From Elysia crispata (lineage: Eukaryota > Mollusca > Gastropoda > Plakobranchidae): a stretch of DNA of 64,000 bases. The stretch's first letter is position 1; each line of letters opens with the position of its first letter. The translations under genes and the position numbers were made by a program. Of the stretch, positions 17,407 through 63,524 are shown piece after piece. The notes under the pieces were generated by a model. The model ran no database searches, was not told the DNA's origin, and saw only the letters and a list, made by a program, of their open reading frames with translations. Where the stretch lies: assembly GCA_033675545.1 (NCBI GenBank), contig JAWDGP010002216.1:376001-440000 (forward strand), written 5' to 3'.

Positions 17407-20400
17407 AATCCCAAACATTTCCTATTATAACGCAGAGAGAATAAATACAGGCATGATTAAAAAAAAAAGTAAGTCAGGAAGATTCCTTAAATAACCAAAA
17501 GGACATAAGGTCAATGTTCATGCTTATGATTTTTCTAACATCAGTTTTGCTTAACAAAAAGCTAAACTATGCTCGCATTCTTAAATAACTTGCATGTACA
17601 GATTTGTTTAAAGAGGATTACATAATTAATATGAAAGCTTTTGTTTCTAAAGAGTAATTTACATCTGTGAAGTGAATGCCCCTATATGCTGTTTGAAGGT
17701 AGCCTCCAAGAAGGAATTAAGTTAAAAGTTTGAAGAATTTTTAAAACTGTCTTATGTGGAAACAATTTTTTTTTCAAATTGGAACATTGGAAGTATCAAT
17801 ATTCTATAACTGTCTCATTTTTTTTTAAGCAAAAAGATGTTGTGATACACTAATGACCAAAGACACTATTTTCCTTGAATATATTTACTGTACATGTTCA
17901 TTTAAGCCACACTCACACATAAAAACATCAAGTTTTGATATGGGGAAGTATTGTTGACTCTTTTTTTGTAAATCCATCTTTCAGTGGACATGTTTAAGAT
18001 GATGATTGCTACGTTTTTGGGTATTATTAACAAATCGCTGATTACCCTGTCCTTGGTCATAAATTTGTCCAAACGTTCAACCTGTGATTTCATTTTACAT
18101 GTTGCCACATGTGTGTTTATCCCTGTATGTGAGGAATTGTCCTGTGCCTACATATGTAAAAACGATTCAGCTTAATTGAGATATAATTTCATGTACTATC
18201 GCGAATTCTTCTTTGCAAACCAGCAGCATTCCCTGACATAAGCAGAAGGTTCTATAAAGTTTTTAACCTGCAAATGTGAATATTTTTCAAGTGCATCATC
18301 ATTGTATCACATTTAGCCTTTTTCTTAAAATCTTTCTGGGATTTCAGTCGCATTTTTTGTCAGAAAATAGGGCTAAAGGAATTCCTACAGATGGAGAGAT
18401 TAATGTTCTTGATCAAACAGAATTGCATTCTGATTATTTCAATCAATCAAAGACAGGATGTTGGACATGTATTTCTATGAGAAGTGAAGCTTGGTATATG
18501 AGCAGATTTTATCAAAAGCTTTACATCACCTAAGCTTTTTAAAGAGTTACAAGCCCAGGGAATGAAATTTTTACACTTAACACTTGCAATCAAGTGGATG
18601 GTAAGTGGTATTGATTATTAACTTACATCGTGTTCACATATCACCTTAAATCAGAAATTAAAGATCTTAGTATCTTCAGTCTCAACCTTGACATGTACTA
18701 CTACAATACATATGAGAGTGGTACACTTTGCTCTATCCAAATGTATGCCCTTCCAGCCTGCTCCAAACTCCCCTGAGGATAATTAACTCTTCTTCTGAAT
18801 CTCTTTGTGGTGAGATGCACCAACCCCTGGCCTTTATCTCTCCTTTGTTTCTTTTTTTTTTTAAGTAAAAATCTTTTTTGTTTTTTGCTTTTTTTTTTTT
18901 TGGGGGGGGGGGGGGGGGTGAGGGCTTTTGGCTCAATGACAAACAAACAAAAAACAAGGTGGGGGTGGTGGGGTATAATTATAACAGTCCAATTAAACCT
19001 GAAAATTGGTGATGAAATAATCTTGGATTTTCTTAGGGTATTATTCACCCAATTTTTTTGCTTACAGTGATTTTCATTTTAAAAATATGTGTAATGATTG
19101 TAGTTTAATGACTTATTATGATTGATGGCAATTATGAGGAATTGATATTTGAATTTTGAATAATGATTGATGAGCACACAGAGAGTAGTACAGACAATGT
19201 GAGAGAAATGTAGAACAGCAAATGATGGTCTTACAGAGAAGGTAGCACTAGCAGTAAAATGTTGAATTATGGTAGATGATAGCATGGGCAAACAAAATGC
19301 ACAATATTTATTGGTGGCCTCATATTTATAAAGAAATTGTGATCTTTAAATGTTGAATGATTGATTGCATACTGCAGAGTGTAGCAGTGAAATATCAAAT
19401 GATTGTTTACTACACAAAGATAATGCAGTTTGTTTTGGGTTTTTTTAACTTGCTGCCTTTCCAGGTGTTTTGCCTTTTAGAGTAGCAACTGTTAAGTACG
19501 ATAACGGAATGCAACTGCTTAGTATCAGCCCCAGAGGCATCATCTACAATGTCTTTGCAATCTCTACAGTCCCAGAGTGTATTAATCTTTTGGTAAGCCA
19601 TGGGATGAGTCTGATTAAATAAGATTCAACTCCACCACCAGATAGCCCAAACATGGAACTTCCATATTGTCAGTTCAACACTCTAATAAAGGAGCTATGT
19701 AGCATCCTATCATTCTAATTTAATATTGTTTTATGACTGATATGTGATCATGTTAATGAGGAATGAATTCAGGCGTTTTCTTGCTCTTTTATGAGGTTAG
19801 GGATGATTTTTACATTTTGCACTGAGAAATTCAAATTATTGACAGTTCTTTGAAAGTCTGCAAACAAGCAAGAATATGAGCACGGTTGCTTATTTTTCAT
19901 GAGTCTTGAATATTAGTGACAAATGCCAACGCAAGAAGCAGAAAAATAAGGCTCTGTAGCTCTAGGAATATTTCCATGGTGATGTCCCGATAATTGCTTT
20001 GTTCATCCAATCAATTCTGCATTCATGCAAGGAAATATGAAGTTGCTTATATGCTTCTTATAAATATGGAGTCAGATTCAATGAGTCACGTTGCCACTTG
20101 AGATGGATTTATTTTGCATGCCCTTTGATCAAGTTTTTACCCCTCAAATGGATTGAATAATATTGTGAAGAGTAAAAATACCTTCTATCATCAAAGAGAA
20201 TGATGTAAGATTTTTTTCCCTGCAATAAGCTTCTTTTGGAAAACAATTTAGTCAGAAAAAAAAAATTGCAAACTTTAAGATTTTTAAGATTTCTAGTGTA
20301 TTGTTCTCCAGCTTTAACTTATAAAGACCCAAAGAGTAGCTAAGATCACAGTTGAATAATTTATGATTGATTGAATGAAGAGTTTTACAAGCCCAGTCCA

Positions 20401-23400
20401 CCACTAATGGTGCTCTCAGAGCTCCTGCCTCAGTGTTAATCGATATATCTTATTTCAATATGGTTATTGTTTGAGAAACTAATATGAAGTTAAAAAACAT
20501 CAAAAAGTCTAAGTAGGATGTGATGATCAAAAACATTTTTTTCTTTGCATGGGATACCTAGTGGTGTATTGATCTAGATTTTACTGGCAAGGACAACTGG
20601 TTTATGTAATTTTTTTCATGTACTTTATTCACTTTTATCTTAAGAAGTAAAGTTGCATGAACATACAAAGTTTCCTATTTACAGCCTCATTAAGTTGCAC
20701 ACTGTATGTATCATCAGATGTATTCAATTGTCCCTGAGAGAAGTGCAAACTTATTTCTAAATCTTTCTTTTTATGATGTGCTGAAATATTCTTCAACACC
20801 TTATATGAGTTTTCTAATATTGCTTCCACTTTTCCAGGTTTTAGGCAAATGCAGACATGTCCTGAAATGATGATTGCTATTGATTTTTAATTGACAATTG
20901 TTTTGGTATTTGTATGCTGCCTTTGTCTTTCCCGTCTCAGTCATTGTGAATCATGTTTAGCATCAGGCTTTATCCAGCTATCTTTTTGCTTCGTTTATTA
21001 TTTATCTTACAAATCTGTCCCAAGATTCTTAACTGCGTGTCATGTGCTTACTTTTAAGCTTTGCTGGCCAAAGTGTTTTTCATTACTTCTATTCTCACCT
21101 TTTGAAAACCATTTTATTTTAAAATATCTATGTCAGATTTTTAATTTCATTTGATTTTTGTAATTTGCTAAAACAAAGTTCTTGGTAATATTTTCCTTTG
21201 GTTCATTTTATTTTCCCATTGTTTTGAGATCCTAAAGAGGCCATAGCCCACCAATTATCTTTCGTGAGTGGTTGGTTTTGGACTGTACCTACTGCTGAGT
21301 GGGTTTCAATGCAAATTTTCAAATTGCGCCTCTTTACAATATTATATGTGAAGAAAGACAGCTGGTACTATAAAAAAAAATTGTTGAATTCGGGTCAGGC
21401 GGGAAGCATTATAAGTCATAGCAAAGGAAATCAGTTGATCATTTTGATATCATTTTGTGACATTGCTGTGAAATGCAAGTTGAAGGAAAATTTTGATATA
21501 AAGTTCTTTATTATTGATTATAATGGGTGAGAAAAAAACAAATAAATATTCAATTTAACATTTCACACATTTTTACTAGTCATTCTCAAGCCTTTGGACT
21601 TTCATTTTGGGCACTTTTTCTTTGGTTGTTTTTAAGGTGCTGTGCTCTGTGGGTGAGTGGTATGGTTCTGTATCTGTAAATGATTGAATGCATGCTGAGT
21701 ATTATCACTTAATTGCCTTTTTTTTTTTTGTATTTTACTCAAACATGCTGATAATTTAATTGCATACAAGTTTGTTGTTTTTTTTTAATTTATGCCACCA
21801 TGTATGAATTTGTCTGATTTTTTTTTCACATTTTACTTTTGTTTGTTTTTTTAATTTTAACCTCGCATTTGACATTTACGACTCAGTAAAAAAGAATAGT
21901 ATGTGCATTTTCATTGAAATGTTTTGAATATTTGCACTCTTTTTGTTCTTATTGCTGTAATACGTATGATCTATTTGTAAAGCACAGTTAAGATTTGTGG
22001 AAGGAATAAAGTTCAGTACATGGTTACATGTATTAAGATATCAGGTTATACCTTTTTTAACCTGTAACATTTCATCTGTCTGTGATCCTATAGTCTCTGA
22101 GCATCAATGCAGAGTTCAAATCATATTTTGCTCGATTTAGTTCCTCTAACACATTCAGTAATCTTGTTCCAAACAATATATTGAATAGCAAACCATGTCA
22201 TAGGCTTAAGTTTGAATACTACTGAGAAAAAAAATCAAATTTAAGAGAAAGAAGCTGTCGCATGAGAATTGTTTTGGTTAGTTGCATGAAACACATTTTC
22301 TGATTTTATTAAGTATACCATGGAGATTTTTTTTATCTTGTTTCTAACATTAGCTTGCCTATTTCCTTAAAAAAGACTTTCTTGATCACAGGAGAGTAGA
22401 ATTCTATTCTTTAAGCAAAAGACCGTACCAAGTTTCTGTGTTTCATTTTGAAAAATGATTGTCACATAGTATGGAATAATGGTTCATTCTAAATACTTAT
22501 GTTATTAATGTAATGACAAGCTTGAGCATTATCTGCATTACCTGCTTGTGCTAAAGTAACTTTACATATTGTGCAAGTATGCAGTCATCTGAATTCAAAC
22601 TTTGAAAATTGGAATTCAGGATAACCCAAACATGTTTGACTGTCCCATTTGATATTTCTGTATTATGTATATTATTACAGCCTTCATTTATGATAATTAC
22701 AGGTGTAGCAGCTGTTCACCAACAGTTTGACCTACTCGGACTGTACTGTACATTTTTTGTACATATATTGACATGGCGTTAAAACACTCAAGGGATTCAA
22801 ATGACTGTTGTTGTTTTTGATGGGTTTTATTTATGTATTATTATCCGTTGGTTCAAACTGAATAATGACTTTCAAGATATTTTTGTTTTCATGTCTGTGT
22901 ATGAGGATCTATTAAAAAATATCAAAGCTGGAGATGGGTCAGTTTTCTTACATTGATACATTTCTTGTGTTTTTGTGTCAGAAACTTCTTTCCATTCATG
23001 TTGTGATTTAAAAAAAAAGACCTATATATAATGTGCTGTGGTTTGTGTGACATTATTGTCAGAGTAATTTTCCCACGTCTTATTCTCATTTTCGTGCTTG
23101 AAATCTTTTATTATTTCCAACATTAAGCTCAAATTCTTTTGTCAGCTTCATTTTAAGTGGCCAATTGGTAGCTTCTAGTGACTTTTATTTATATGACAGG
23201 CTTTCTATCATCTTGATATTTTTTTTTAAATGCCATGTTGCCTGTTTTTGTTTTTTTTTCTGCTATTGTAGCACAATTCAACAAACCAAATGAATACATC
23301 ATTGTTATCTCCGTTTCTTGTATATCACGTTATCATTGAAAAAGCCTATAGTTTTCACGTAAAGTTTACAAGGAGATGTGTCATGACTACAACTTTTTTG

Positions 23401-23986
23401 TAAAGTCATCATCATCATCATCAGGGCAATGTTATCTTTCTTGTTGTCTTAATCTGCTACTCTCCCTGTTCATCATACCAGTTCTCAAAATATATTCTAG
23501 TTTTTCTCTTCTTATCACATGCTCGTCCCTGAAAAACTTGCTTTGTCTACAAATTTTTCATTTATTATGACTGGTCTTTTTATTGAAACTTTATTTAAAA
23601 TTGGTTCACAGAGTAATAGCTGTCCATGAAATTCTGAGCATTTTTCTCAAGAACTAATTTTCCTTTTCCTCTTGTTTTTCTGCTTCTTTTGAGATTTTCT
23701 TATCTTTGCATGCAACTATTGATAGAAGAGGCTCATATTGTTCTTAGAGTGTAGCATTTTAATCAATAATTGTACAGAGCTAAAAAAATTTTAGTAGTGT
23801 TCAGCAGTGGTTAAAAAGAGACTTTGAATGAAAATGATGGAAAAATTACTTGCTCTATATGGGATTTGAAACATTAGTATCCTTAACTTATAGCTGTACC
23901 GACATCGAGCACTTTGCCTTATGGTAGATAAATCATGTTCAAACATTTAGGGTCTTTGTATCCATCGATACAGGAAACCTTTTTGA
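17407..23986 (+). other. Rab33 3'UTR and downstream non-coding DNA
   Basis: No conserved coding frame is visible. Poly(A) signal candidates in Rab33 orientation are AATAAA at 17440-17445, only 33 nt after the stop, and at 22005-22010, which would give a 3'UTR of about 4.6 kb. I cannot tell which is used. Confidence 0.5.
18889..18924. repeat. T13-G17 homopolymer block
   Basis: Thirteen T followed by seventeen G and TGAGGG. It is the same T-to-G arrangement as at 12342-12378. Confidence 0.9.
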
Positions 23987-24252
23987 AATTAAATTTCTTC
24001 AACTAAGTCAAAAAATAGCAGTCAAGTCAAAAACATTTCCAAAAAATAAAGTGCTTCTTCATTTAGACCAGAAAACTATGCAGAGCTGTGCCATATTTTG
24101 TTTAGACATATCCACATCAATTAAATTTCTTCAACTAAGTCAAAAAATAGCACAGTCAAGTCAAAAACATTTCCAAAAAATAAAGTGCTTCTTCATTTAG
24201 ACCAGAAAACTATGCAGAGCTGTGCCATATTTTGTTTAGACATATCCACATC
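23987..24252. repeat. Recent tandem duplication, 132-bp unit
   Basis: Copy 1 (23987-24118) and copy 2 (24119-24252) are identical except for a 2-bp indel (AGCAGTC against AGCACAGTC). Such similarity in non-coding DNA indicates a young duplication or an assembly duplication. Confidence 0.95.
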
Positions 24253-24833
24253 AATGTTTTATTTCTGAGAGAATATTACATGTACATCCGTTGAAAAAAT
24301 GTAGGACCATTACTACATGAATTTCTCTTATAAGAAAATCAGATCTTTCGCCACTTTTCGTGTCTCTCAATTGAGCCTGAGAGAGTAGGTCATTAGGCTA
24401 AAACTTAGAACACTCCAGTGATATCTCATAAAATATGAAAAGTAACCTATGGTTGCACAGTCCCATTGTTTGCATGAACAAACGATGAAGCAGTGGGATT
24501 TTAGATTTGCTTCAGATGCGTGTAAGACCACTAGTCATTCTCATTTTGTATCTCTTTTGAATTCTAAAAAAATCTGATTCTTTCTTTTATGGTGGACTGA
24601 TCTTGTCAAAATATAGTTAATCTGTTCTTTCATCAAACATGGGATTTTTGTAATGGGTTTGAATAGATCAAGGTCATCATTTTGAGCTTAAAATTATAAT
24701 TCATTTTTTTTTATCAAGGGACGAAGGATGATAAAATATTTATATATTCTATATATTATAATATGAATTTTAAGATTATCAAAGGTGCAAGGTAATATAA
24801 TTATGATTTTAAATGACTCCTAATTTAAACATT

Positions 24834-25580
24834 AAAGTGCAATTAAGAAGGGAAGAAAAGAAAGAAAACACACTTGATTTTAGTTTTCATTCTTTTATTG
24901 ATCAGACAAAATTTTCTCAAAACAGTAATATTTACAATGCAAAATCTTTCTGAATAATTAGGACATGTATATGAGACCCATTGAAACCAATATTCAGGAA
25001 AGAAAAAGTTGATATATATAAAAAAAGAACAAAATATCCAATTAACACCCAAGCATTACTTGAACTTTGAAAAAGGAGCACATCTTTGTATTTTTCAATA
25101 TGGGTATTAGTCAATTGGGTAAGCCAACTGAGAAAAATAAATTGTGCCTGATACAAAAATCCATTACAGTATCAAGAAAACTAAAAGTATTTGAATTTTC
25201 ACATTTGTAAACGAGTGCTGCCTCTCCTTTAAAGCCTCAAGTAAGTGCAATCGGTAAAAAAAAAAGCGCATTTGATGACAGTTTTCATACTTTTATTGAT
25301 CAGGCAAATTTTTCTCAAAGATATTTAAAAATCAAAATCTTTATCAATAATCAGTACATGTATAATTATGTTTGAGACCCATTGAAACCAAAATTGAGGA
25401 AAGAAAAAGTTCATGGACAGAAAAAGAAAAAAATATCCAATGAACACCCAAACATTACTTAAGTTTGAAAAAAGATCACATCTTTGTATTCTTTAATTAA
25501 GTTATTGCTGTGTGGGACAACTAAGGAAAGTAAAATGTACCCAATACAAAAATCCATAACAGTATCAAATGGACTTAAGG
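24834..25580. repeat. Tandem segmental duplication, about 400-bp unit
   Basis: Copies at about 24834-25242 and 25243-25580 share CTTTTATTGATCAG.CAAA, GAGACCCATTGAAACCA, GGAAAGAAAAAGTT, AATATCCAAT.AACACCCAA, CACATCTTTGTATT and ATACAAAAATCCAT.ACAGTA in the same order at an offset near 401 bp. Moderately diverged, with small indels. Confidence 0.88.
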
Positions 25581-28500
25581 TATTTGATTTTTTGTAACTG
25601 CAAGCTTCTCTTGTTCATAATCATATACTAGCACCTTATTTGGCACTGTTTAAACTTACTTATTATCTGTTCTCATATGAAATAAAATTTGACCACATCC
25701 AATACTGATTACAAATTTCATCAAAACTGCATGATCAGACATGTATTCTCATTCTAGGTAGTCTGTAAGCAGAACGTTTCAGAATGATAAATCATACTTA
25801 TGTAACAGGATAATTTTAAATTGTGTTTATGATCATCAATCTAAGATCATGTGCTTTTAGTAGCAGTAGATAAATTATGATCCCTGGATAAGTACTTATA
25901 TGATACAGAACTTAAGTAGAACTTTCACGTAAGTTGCCACTTGCAAAGAATAAATGCATAAACTACAGTTATGCTCAGCCAATTACCGTAAAACATCAAA
26001 GGTTAATGGAAATTCAAGCTGCACTCAGCTGACTTTAATTTCTCATGCAAACTATTTTCTTTTTTGCTTTTCATTTTAATTCATTTCTAGATAGTGAAGA
26101 AGCAAATGTGCAAAAAAGCTTTTGACATTCTTTATCTTATCAATATAAAAATTGAGAAAATCATAGCAACCAGATTCTATTTAAGAGTAAAAAATATCTC
26201 ATCATTGATCTTTCTTTAATATTAAATTGCTTATCAATCATGATTTTAAAAAAAATTAAATGAAACACAAATTAAATGTATACTTTTCATAAGTATCTGT
26301 TGTAGAAAAGTTGAAAGAGAAAGAAAAATGCTGTCATGAAAATTTGATAGTACTACTAGTAGTAGTAGTAGCAGTAGAGGTAGTAGTAGTAGTGGTGGTG
26401 GTAGTAGAAGTAGTACTCTCTGAATATGACAAAAAAGTTGAAATAAATTTCCTCTTTCATTTCTCATTTTTAAATAGGACAATATTTGAAAAGAAGAAAA
26501 AAAAATGTTGAATTTCAACCTGATATTACGTCAAGAACTGACAGTTCATTGTTGAAAAACGAAAACAAAAAAAGTGATGGTAGGACTAGAAGTTAAGCGG
26601 ACTGTACTCTGTGGTTTCCACACTGCAACTGAACTTACTCTTGATGTTAAATTTTAAGTGAAGCCATTGTGCACAATGAACATGTAGGTGACTGCAGCAG
26701 TGCAAAAAGCAAGTAGATACTTTAGATGCAGGAAAATCAAAGTTGAGATTTTTTTTGTAATCAGTGCTCTCCTCAGACCTTATAAAAAGACTTAAAAGAA
26801 CTTAGCAAAGTGGCTCTATCCATAGAATTATGAAAGAGAATATAATAAGCTGTTTCTTGATATTTGACAAAAAATAATCTGACACAAAACATAAAACTTT
26901 TTAATGAAAGATGAAAGAAAGTTTAAAATAAAATGCCTTTGTGGTTGAGTTATGTGAAGATATTACAACTAGTGAAATTTAAAAGCAGAGACACTAAATT
27001 TTACCAAAATGTGTCCCAAACGAAGGGAACTGTACAACAATGTGTTGAGATGCAAATATATATGCAAGCAAACCCAGAAATTGAACTTTTACTTCCATGG
27101 TGAGCTGGCATAGTAGTCAATTGTCCTTTGATGGTTAGATAGATGCTGACTGCAAACAAAACTTAGTTCCTCATTCCTCAATATATCAAACAAGTCTAAG
27201 ACATTACTTTTTCTTATGGCAGTGACAAGTTGTGTATTAGGAAAATGTGTCCTCTCCTATAGGGTGCTCATCATTTACAGATTAGATAAGAAAGAACAAT
27301 TTGTGCTTCTTCAATTGATTGGATAAAAAGCTCATTGCCTGTTTCAAGAACATTCTATCCAGTGATTTTTTTGTTTTTGGTTTTGTTTCGTTTTTTTATT
27401 CATATTTTGTTTAGATCACTAACGGTATAATTCAAAAGAAATCAGGAGAACATTATACACAAAATATTATTAGGCTGGTTGCCTTAATATTCTTTTGTCA
27501 ATCATCTGCTCTCCATTTTCTCATAAACTCCTCTATCAATTTCATGATGCTGCTTCAGACGGCACAGCAGATTTTTATGGTAACAATTCTGATCACTTGG
27601 CATGTCTTTCTAATCTACGCTCTTCGGGAACAAGAAATTGGAAAAGAGAAAAAAAAATTCTACTAATAAGGCGACTTTATTGAGCTTATAAAATAAAGAA
27701 AATAATCAAGTCAACAATTACGATTTCTTAAAATAATCAAATAACCTCTTCCCAGTTCCCATTAGAGGATGTGTTCAGTTAAGGTGTAATAACAAACAAC
27801 TGAATCTTTATAAAATAATGAGTTTCGTACTAGGGCATTTTAATGAAGAAGTAAGGATATATTGTCTTTTTATTTTCCTTTTTTTTTAAAGAGTTCATTG
27901 AACTACATTTCTGGCAAGATAATTAAAAAAAACTTGTTTCCAGATTCCACTTTTCATCTTGTTGAAATTTGACCAATAATTATTGGTGAAAAAGATTTTT
28001 TTACACATAGATAAAGAACATTTTTAACACAATGCTGTCAAATGTGCTACATCAAACTTAGAAATGAGCCTTATGTAGAAAGTAAAGCTGATCTATTGTT
28101 TTTAAACAATTTGTCTCCATTTGATTTTCTTACAGGAAAGGGTGAAACACCTTTTTCCTTATCTATTAAAATCTTTTGTCTTGAAACGCTTTCATTGAGT
28201 AAACTCCAAGTGGACTGGTACGTGGCCATCCTCATGAAAGTTAAAGTGAAATTTTGGGATCTTGGCAACCTAACAATTCATTTGCAACTTAATTCTTTTC
28301 TTCAAAATATAGGTAATGTTTGATGATTCTGTTAGTGCAGTCGTATGTTTAAAAGAGATCTTGCTTACAGGCAGGAACTAAGCTCATTTTTTCTCTTTTT
28401 TTTTAATGCTTATTATCAAAGTCAGTGATGAAAATATTTCTGAACTTTCACGGTTTCAGCCAGCAGAGATAATATGTAAAACATTAACATTCCAAGAGAA

Positions 28501-29614
28501 GAATTTTGTGTTCATTCATTTCCATATTAGGCACTAACAGGTACAGTTAAGTCTTAAAAGTAATATAATGAAAAGTTTCTGTGGTGCTGAAAAGAATTTC
28601 AAGACTAAATCCGTAGTATTAAAAAATGATGAGTCCACAGTGAAATGATTCTTTGATTTATGCTGTTCATGTGCTGATAACAAAAGTATTTTTTTTTTTT
28701 TTTTTGTAAAAAATGAAACTACAAAACTGGCATTTTTAAATGCCTGAAGTTAAAATAAAAATGGCAACTGGTTTGAGTTGTCAGATGATAGGTTGGTGAA
28801 TTATCAGAAACTTGATAAAGTGTTTATAATAGTATCATCTGTAGAAAAGCATGGAGAAATGAAGCAGAAAAACAATATCGGGACACCATCAGATAAAATG
28901 AAATACAATCACACCAAGCTGAACTCGACACATATCTAGCACAGTGTAAAAAATATGTTTATTGAACAGTCCCATCCAAGTGACATTCTCACGAATTGTG
29001 TGAAGACAAGATTGCATAAATGAGTTTTTTTTTTTACAGCAAAAAAGATGGGCAACATTTTATCACAGATAGTGTCTAGCATCAATTGAATGTGCTTGTG
29101 CATCAATGACTTGCTGGTGTCAGTTGCTACATATCACAACTGATCTCATCTAGTTATCCCTTAGAAGCTACATACACTTATGAATGAACAAGAACATACT
29201 TACAACTGACCAAATTATCTGGCAATTTTAAAGCTTTTCTCTTCACAATGTTTCATATCAAAATGAAGATAAATGGCTACTTTCGGCCTTATCATGAAAA
29301 TGACACCATGCAAATTTAAGAAGAATTTTAAGTATATTCTTGTTCCTCCACAGGCAATAACTGTCTATACTTACACATCCATTTGGTCATTGCACCTGCT
29401 TTTAGGTCTGTTGACCTAGTCTTACAGTGCAAAATATGTCAGTCTGTAGTGACCTGTGATCCATGAGCTTTGTACAATTGTTAAGAACAATGTTCATCAA
29501 AAGTACACTTGCAGTACATAAGATGTACTTAAATAAAAAATTTTGCCAGCTCATAGACCGAAGAATGTGAACACAAATTTGGTATAACATCAGCTTCAAT
29601 CTTTTATCACCTCA
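25581..29614. other. Non-coding DNA downstream of PCF11
   Basis: No conserved coding segment. It includes the PCF11 3'UTR on the minus strand; a candidate poly(A) signal in that orientation is at 28958-28963, about 650 nt after the stop. A trinucleotide array lies at 26350-26413. Confidence 0.5.
26350..26413. repeat. (TAG/TGG)n trinucleotide array
   Basis: Imperfect run of TAG, CAG, AGG and TGG triplets. The apparent Val/Leu-rich frames on either strand are low complexity. Confidence 0.85.
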
Positions 29615-61423
<31,809 letters not shown>

Positions 61424-62280
61424 TTTTAGGTGGCAGTGAAGATAGACCTCAAGCTCTGCAGGATCCACAACACTCAATCAGCATCACACGGTCAGGTGGA
61501 GGGGACAAGCTCTGCTTGAAGTTAGCACTTGAATAAATTCATTCTACGTTTCCCTGCTATTATCAGTCTTATGATATCGCCCAAATTGAAAGCTCATTAT
61601 AAACAATCAGCAATCTTGAAATAAATAAAATAGTGGTGGTTTTTACTCAATAACTGGTAAAATAATTGGTACCTCTGAAAGCACACTGTAAAAATTTATC
61701 AACTTCCGACTATCTTGAAAGAATTGTGGGTTGGAGTTGCTCTGACGTTTTTACAACGAACCAATAGTCACCGACTATAAAATCACATGACATGACGCGT
61801 TGAATGGAGGTGATGAGAGAGCCTAAAAATAAGACCTGTGCCCCGCCCTCCCTCTCCTACACAAAAAAAAAAACTAACTATATCCGGGAAGATCCGAGAA
61901 AAATAAGAGAAAGATAGCAATCATGTGAGGAAGGCTGAAAGATTATTAGTGGCTTAGAAGATGAGGCGAAGAGAATCTAAGAAAAAATTTAAAGGACTTG
62001 TATTGAAAACAATGACTGTAAAACACATTAATCGAAGAGTGAGTGGAACGGTACTGAAGTGCTTGCGATAAGCAACTTGTAAGAAAAACGCAATTTCGTT
62101 GTTTTTACTACCGTATTACTATTAGTAAGAATTATAAGAGCTACAGTTACACGTCCCTCTTTCCAACTTTACTCTTTTTTTATATTTTTTTATTTTCCCA
62201 TCTGTTTATTCATTAGATATAACAGGCACGAGCGTTTTTGGACTAGGTTTTCTCCTTCATTCTTTTTTTACCTCTTGTAA
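61424..62280 (-). promoter_or_regulatory. PCF11 upstream / promoter region
   Basis: Immediately upstream of the PCF11 ATG. Candidate elements: CCAAT on the plus strand at 61761-61765 and a GC-box-like CCCCGCCCTCC at 61841-61851, the only clearly GC-rich spot nearby. The transcription start is not determined. Confidence 0.4.
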
Positions 62281-62377
62281 TGTAAAATGGTGTTATGCAT
62301 TTTAAAGTTTTTCAATACAGTATTAATTTTCCAACCTCGAATTTTAATACTGTTAACGTTTGGGAGTTTCTTTTTGT

Positions 62378-62465
62378 TTTTGTTTTGTTTTGTTTTTTGT
62401 TGTTGTTTTTTTTTTTTTTGTTGTTGTTGTTGTTTTTTTTTTGTTTTGTTTTTTTTTGGGGGGTG
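62378..62465. repeat. T-rich TTG/TTTTG simple repeat ending in a G run
   Basis: Long T and TTG/TTTTG repeats end in eight T, six G and TGG. It is a third, shorter example of the T-then-G block. Confidence 0.85.
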
Positions 62466-62865
62466 GTAATATTTTTTGCATTGCAGACAAAACCACAGAA
62501 CACTCAAATTTATTTCATCGCTTCGAATGCGCACAATACTATCAGTACAATGTTAATGTCGGGCGAATGCTGTTTATCAGTATCATCGGGATGCAGACTG
62601 CCCGGGGCTTGCAGATCAAATCTAAGCCTGTTTCGGCTCCTATGGGCGTGAACCAAGACAACCGAAAAATTGTACAATGTTTATTTTCTCTTTTCTGGTA
62701 AAAGGAAAAGAAATACAAAAGTATATGTCCCATCGATCTTATTAATGACTTCAATCAGCGACTTCGTGGTGACTAAGCTACTGTTTGAGCTTACTTCAGA
62801 TCTTTAAAAATATGTCCTGACGATCGTATGACTTGGGGAATGATTTACCACACGTATTATTGTTA

Positions 62866-62925
62866 TCTCTCTATCTATCTATCTATCTATCTCTTTTTCA
62901 TTCTCTCTCTCTCTATCTATCTATT
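62866..62925. repeat. (CTAT)n microsatellite
   Basis: Two adjoining blocks of CTAT tetranucleotides separated by CT-rich sequence. Confidence 0.9.
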
Positions 62926-63457
62926 TCTTTCTCATAAATTATGAATGTTTATAATTATAGCAACATTGGTCATCTATCCACATGTACCTATCTACTTATC
63001 TGCCTGTCTATACATCTGACCATCTCGCCTCTTTCCCTTTTCTTGTTTCTCCTTCATCCTTCATGCCATTGCCTATCTGGCGTCCACCTGACTTTTTTCT
63101 CTTCTCCTTTATTTTTTCTATTTGCCTCTCTACGAATCATGATTCTTTTTCTTTCGTTTGAAATCTTGAAAAATCTTTTAACTTTTATATTGGATCTCAC
63201 AATAGTTATTTTCCCTCCATTTACTATAAACCAACTTTTTTGTTCTCATATTCCCATTCCAATAGCTGAGTTAGGAACTAGATCTATTCGCTACAGTCCT
63301 AATGAAAAAAGACGCATATAAATAATAATGTAACAGCAAGGCGGCCACGCAGCTGTCGCAGCAAGCAGTTTATCAATGGGCAGATTCTTTTGCCCATGAT
63401 ATGACTGAAAATTTTGTGGGAGATCGAGAGAAAATAGAAAGTCCAGATAGGTAGATG

Positions 63458-63460
<3 letters not shown>

Positions 63461-63522
<62 letters not shown>
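63461..63522. repeat. (GA)n microsatellite
   Basis: About 62 bp of uninterrupted AG dinucleotide. Confidence 0.97.

Positions 63523-63524
<2 letters not shown>

Noticed and set aside
18807..19070. Open frames on both strands around the T-G block
   Set aside because: They depend on homopolymer translation (Phe/Gly or Pro/Lys runs) and show no homology.
61424..61477. N-terminal extension of PCF11
   Set aside because: It begins with TTG right after an in-frame TGA. The ATG at 61421-61423 matches the family N-terminus.
62287..62651. Phe/Val/Leu-rich open frames
   Set aside because: They run through T/G simple repeats; composition artefact.
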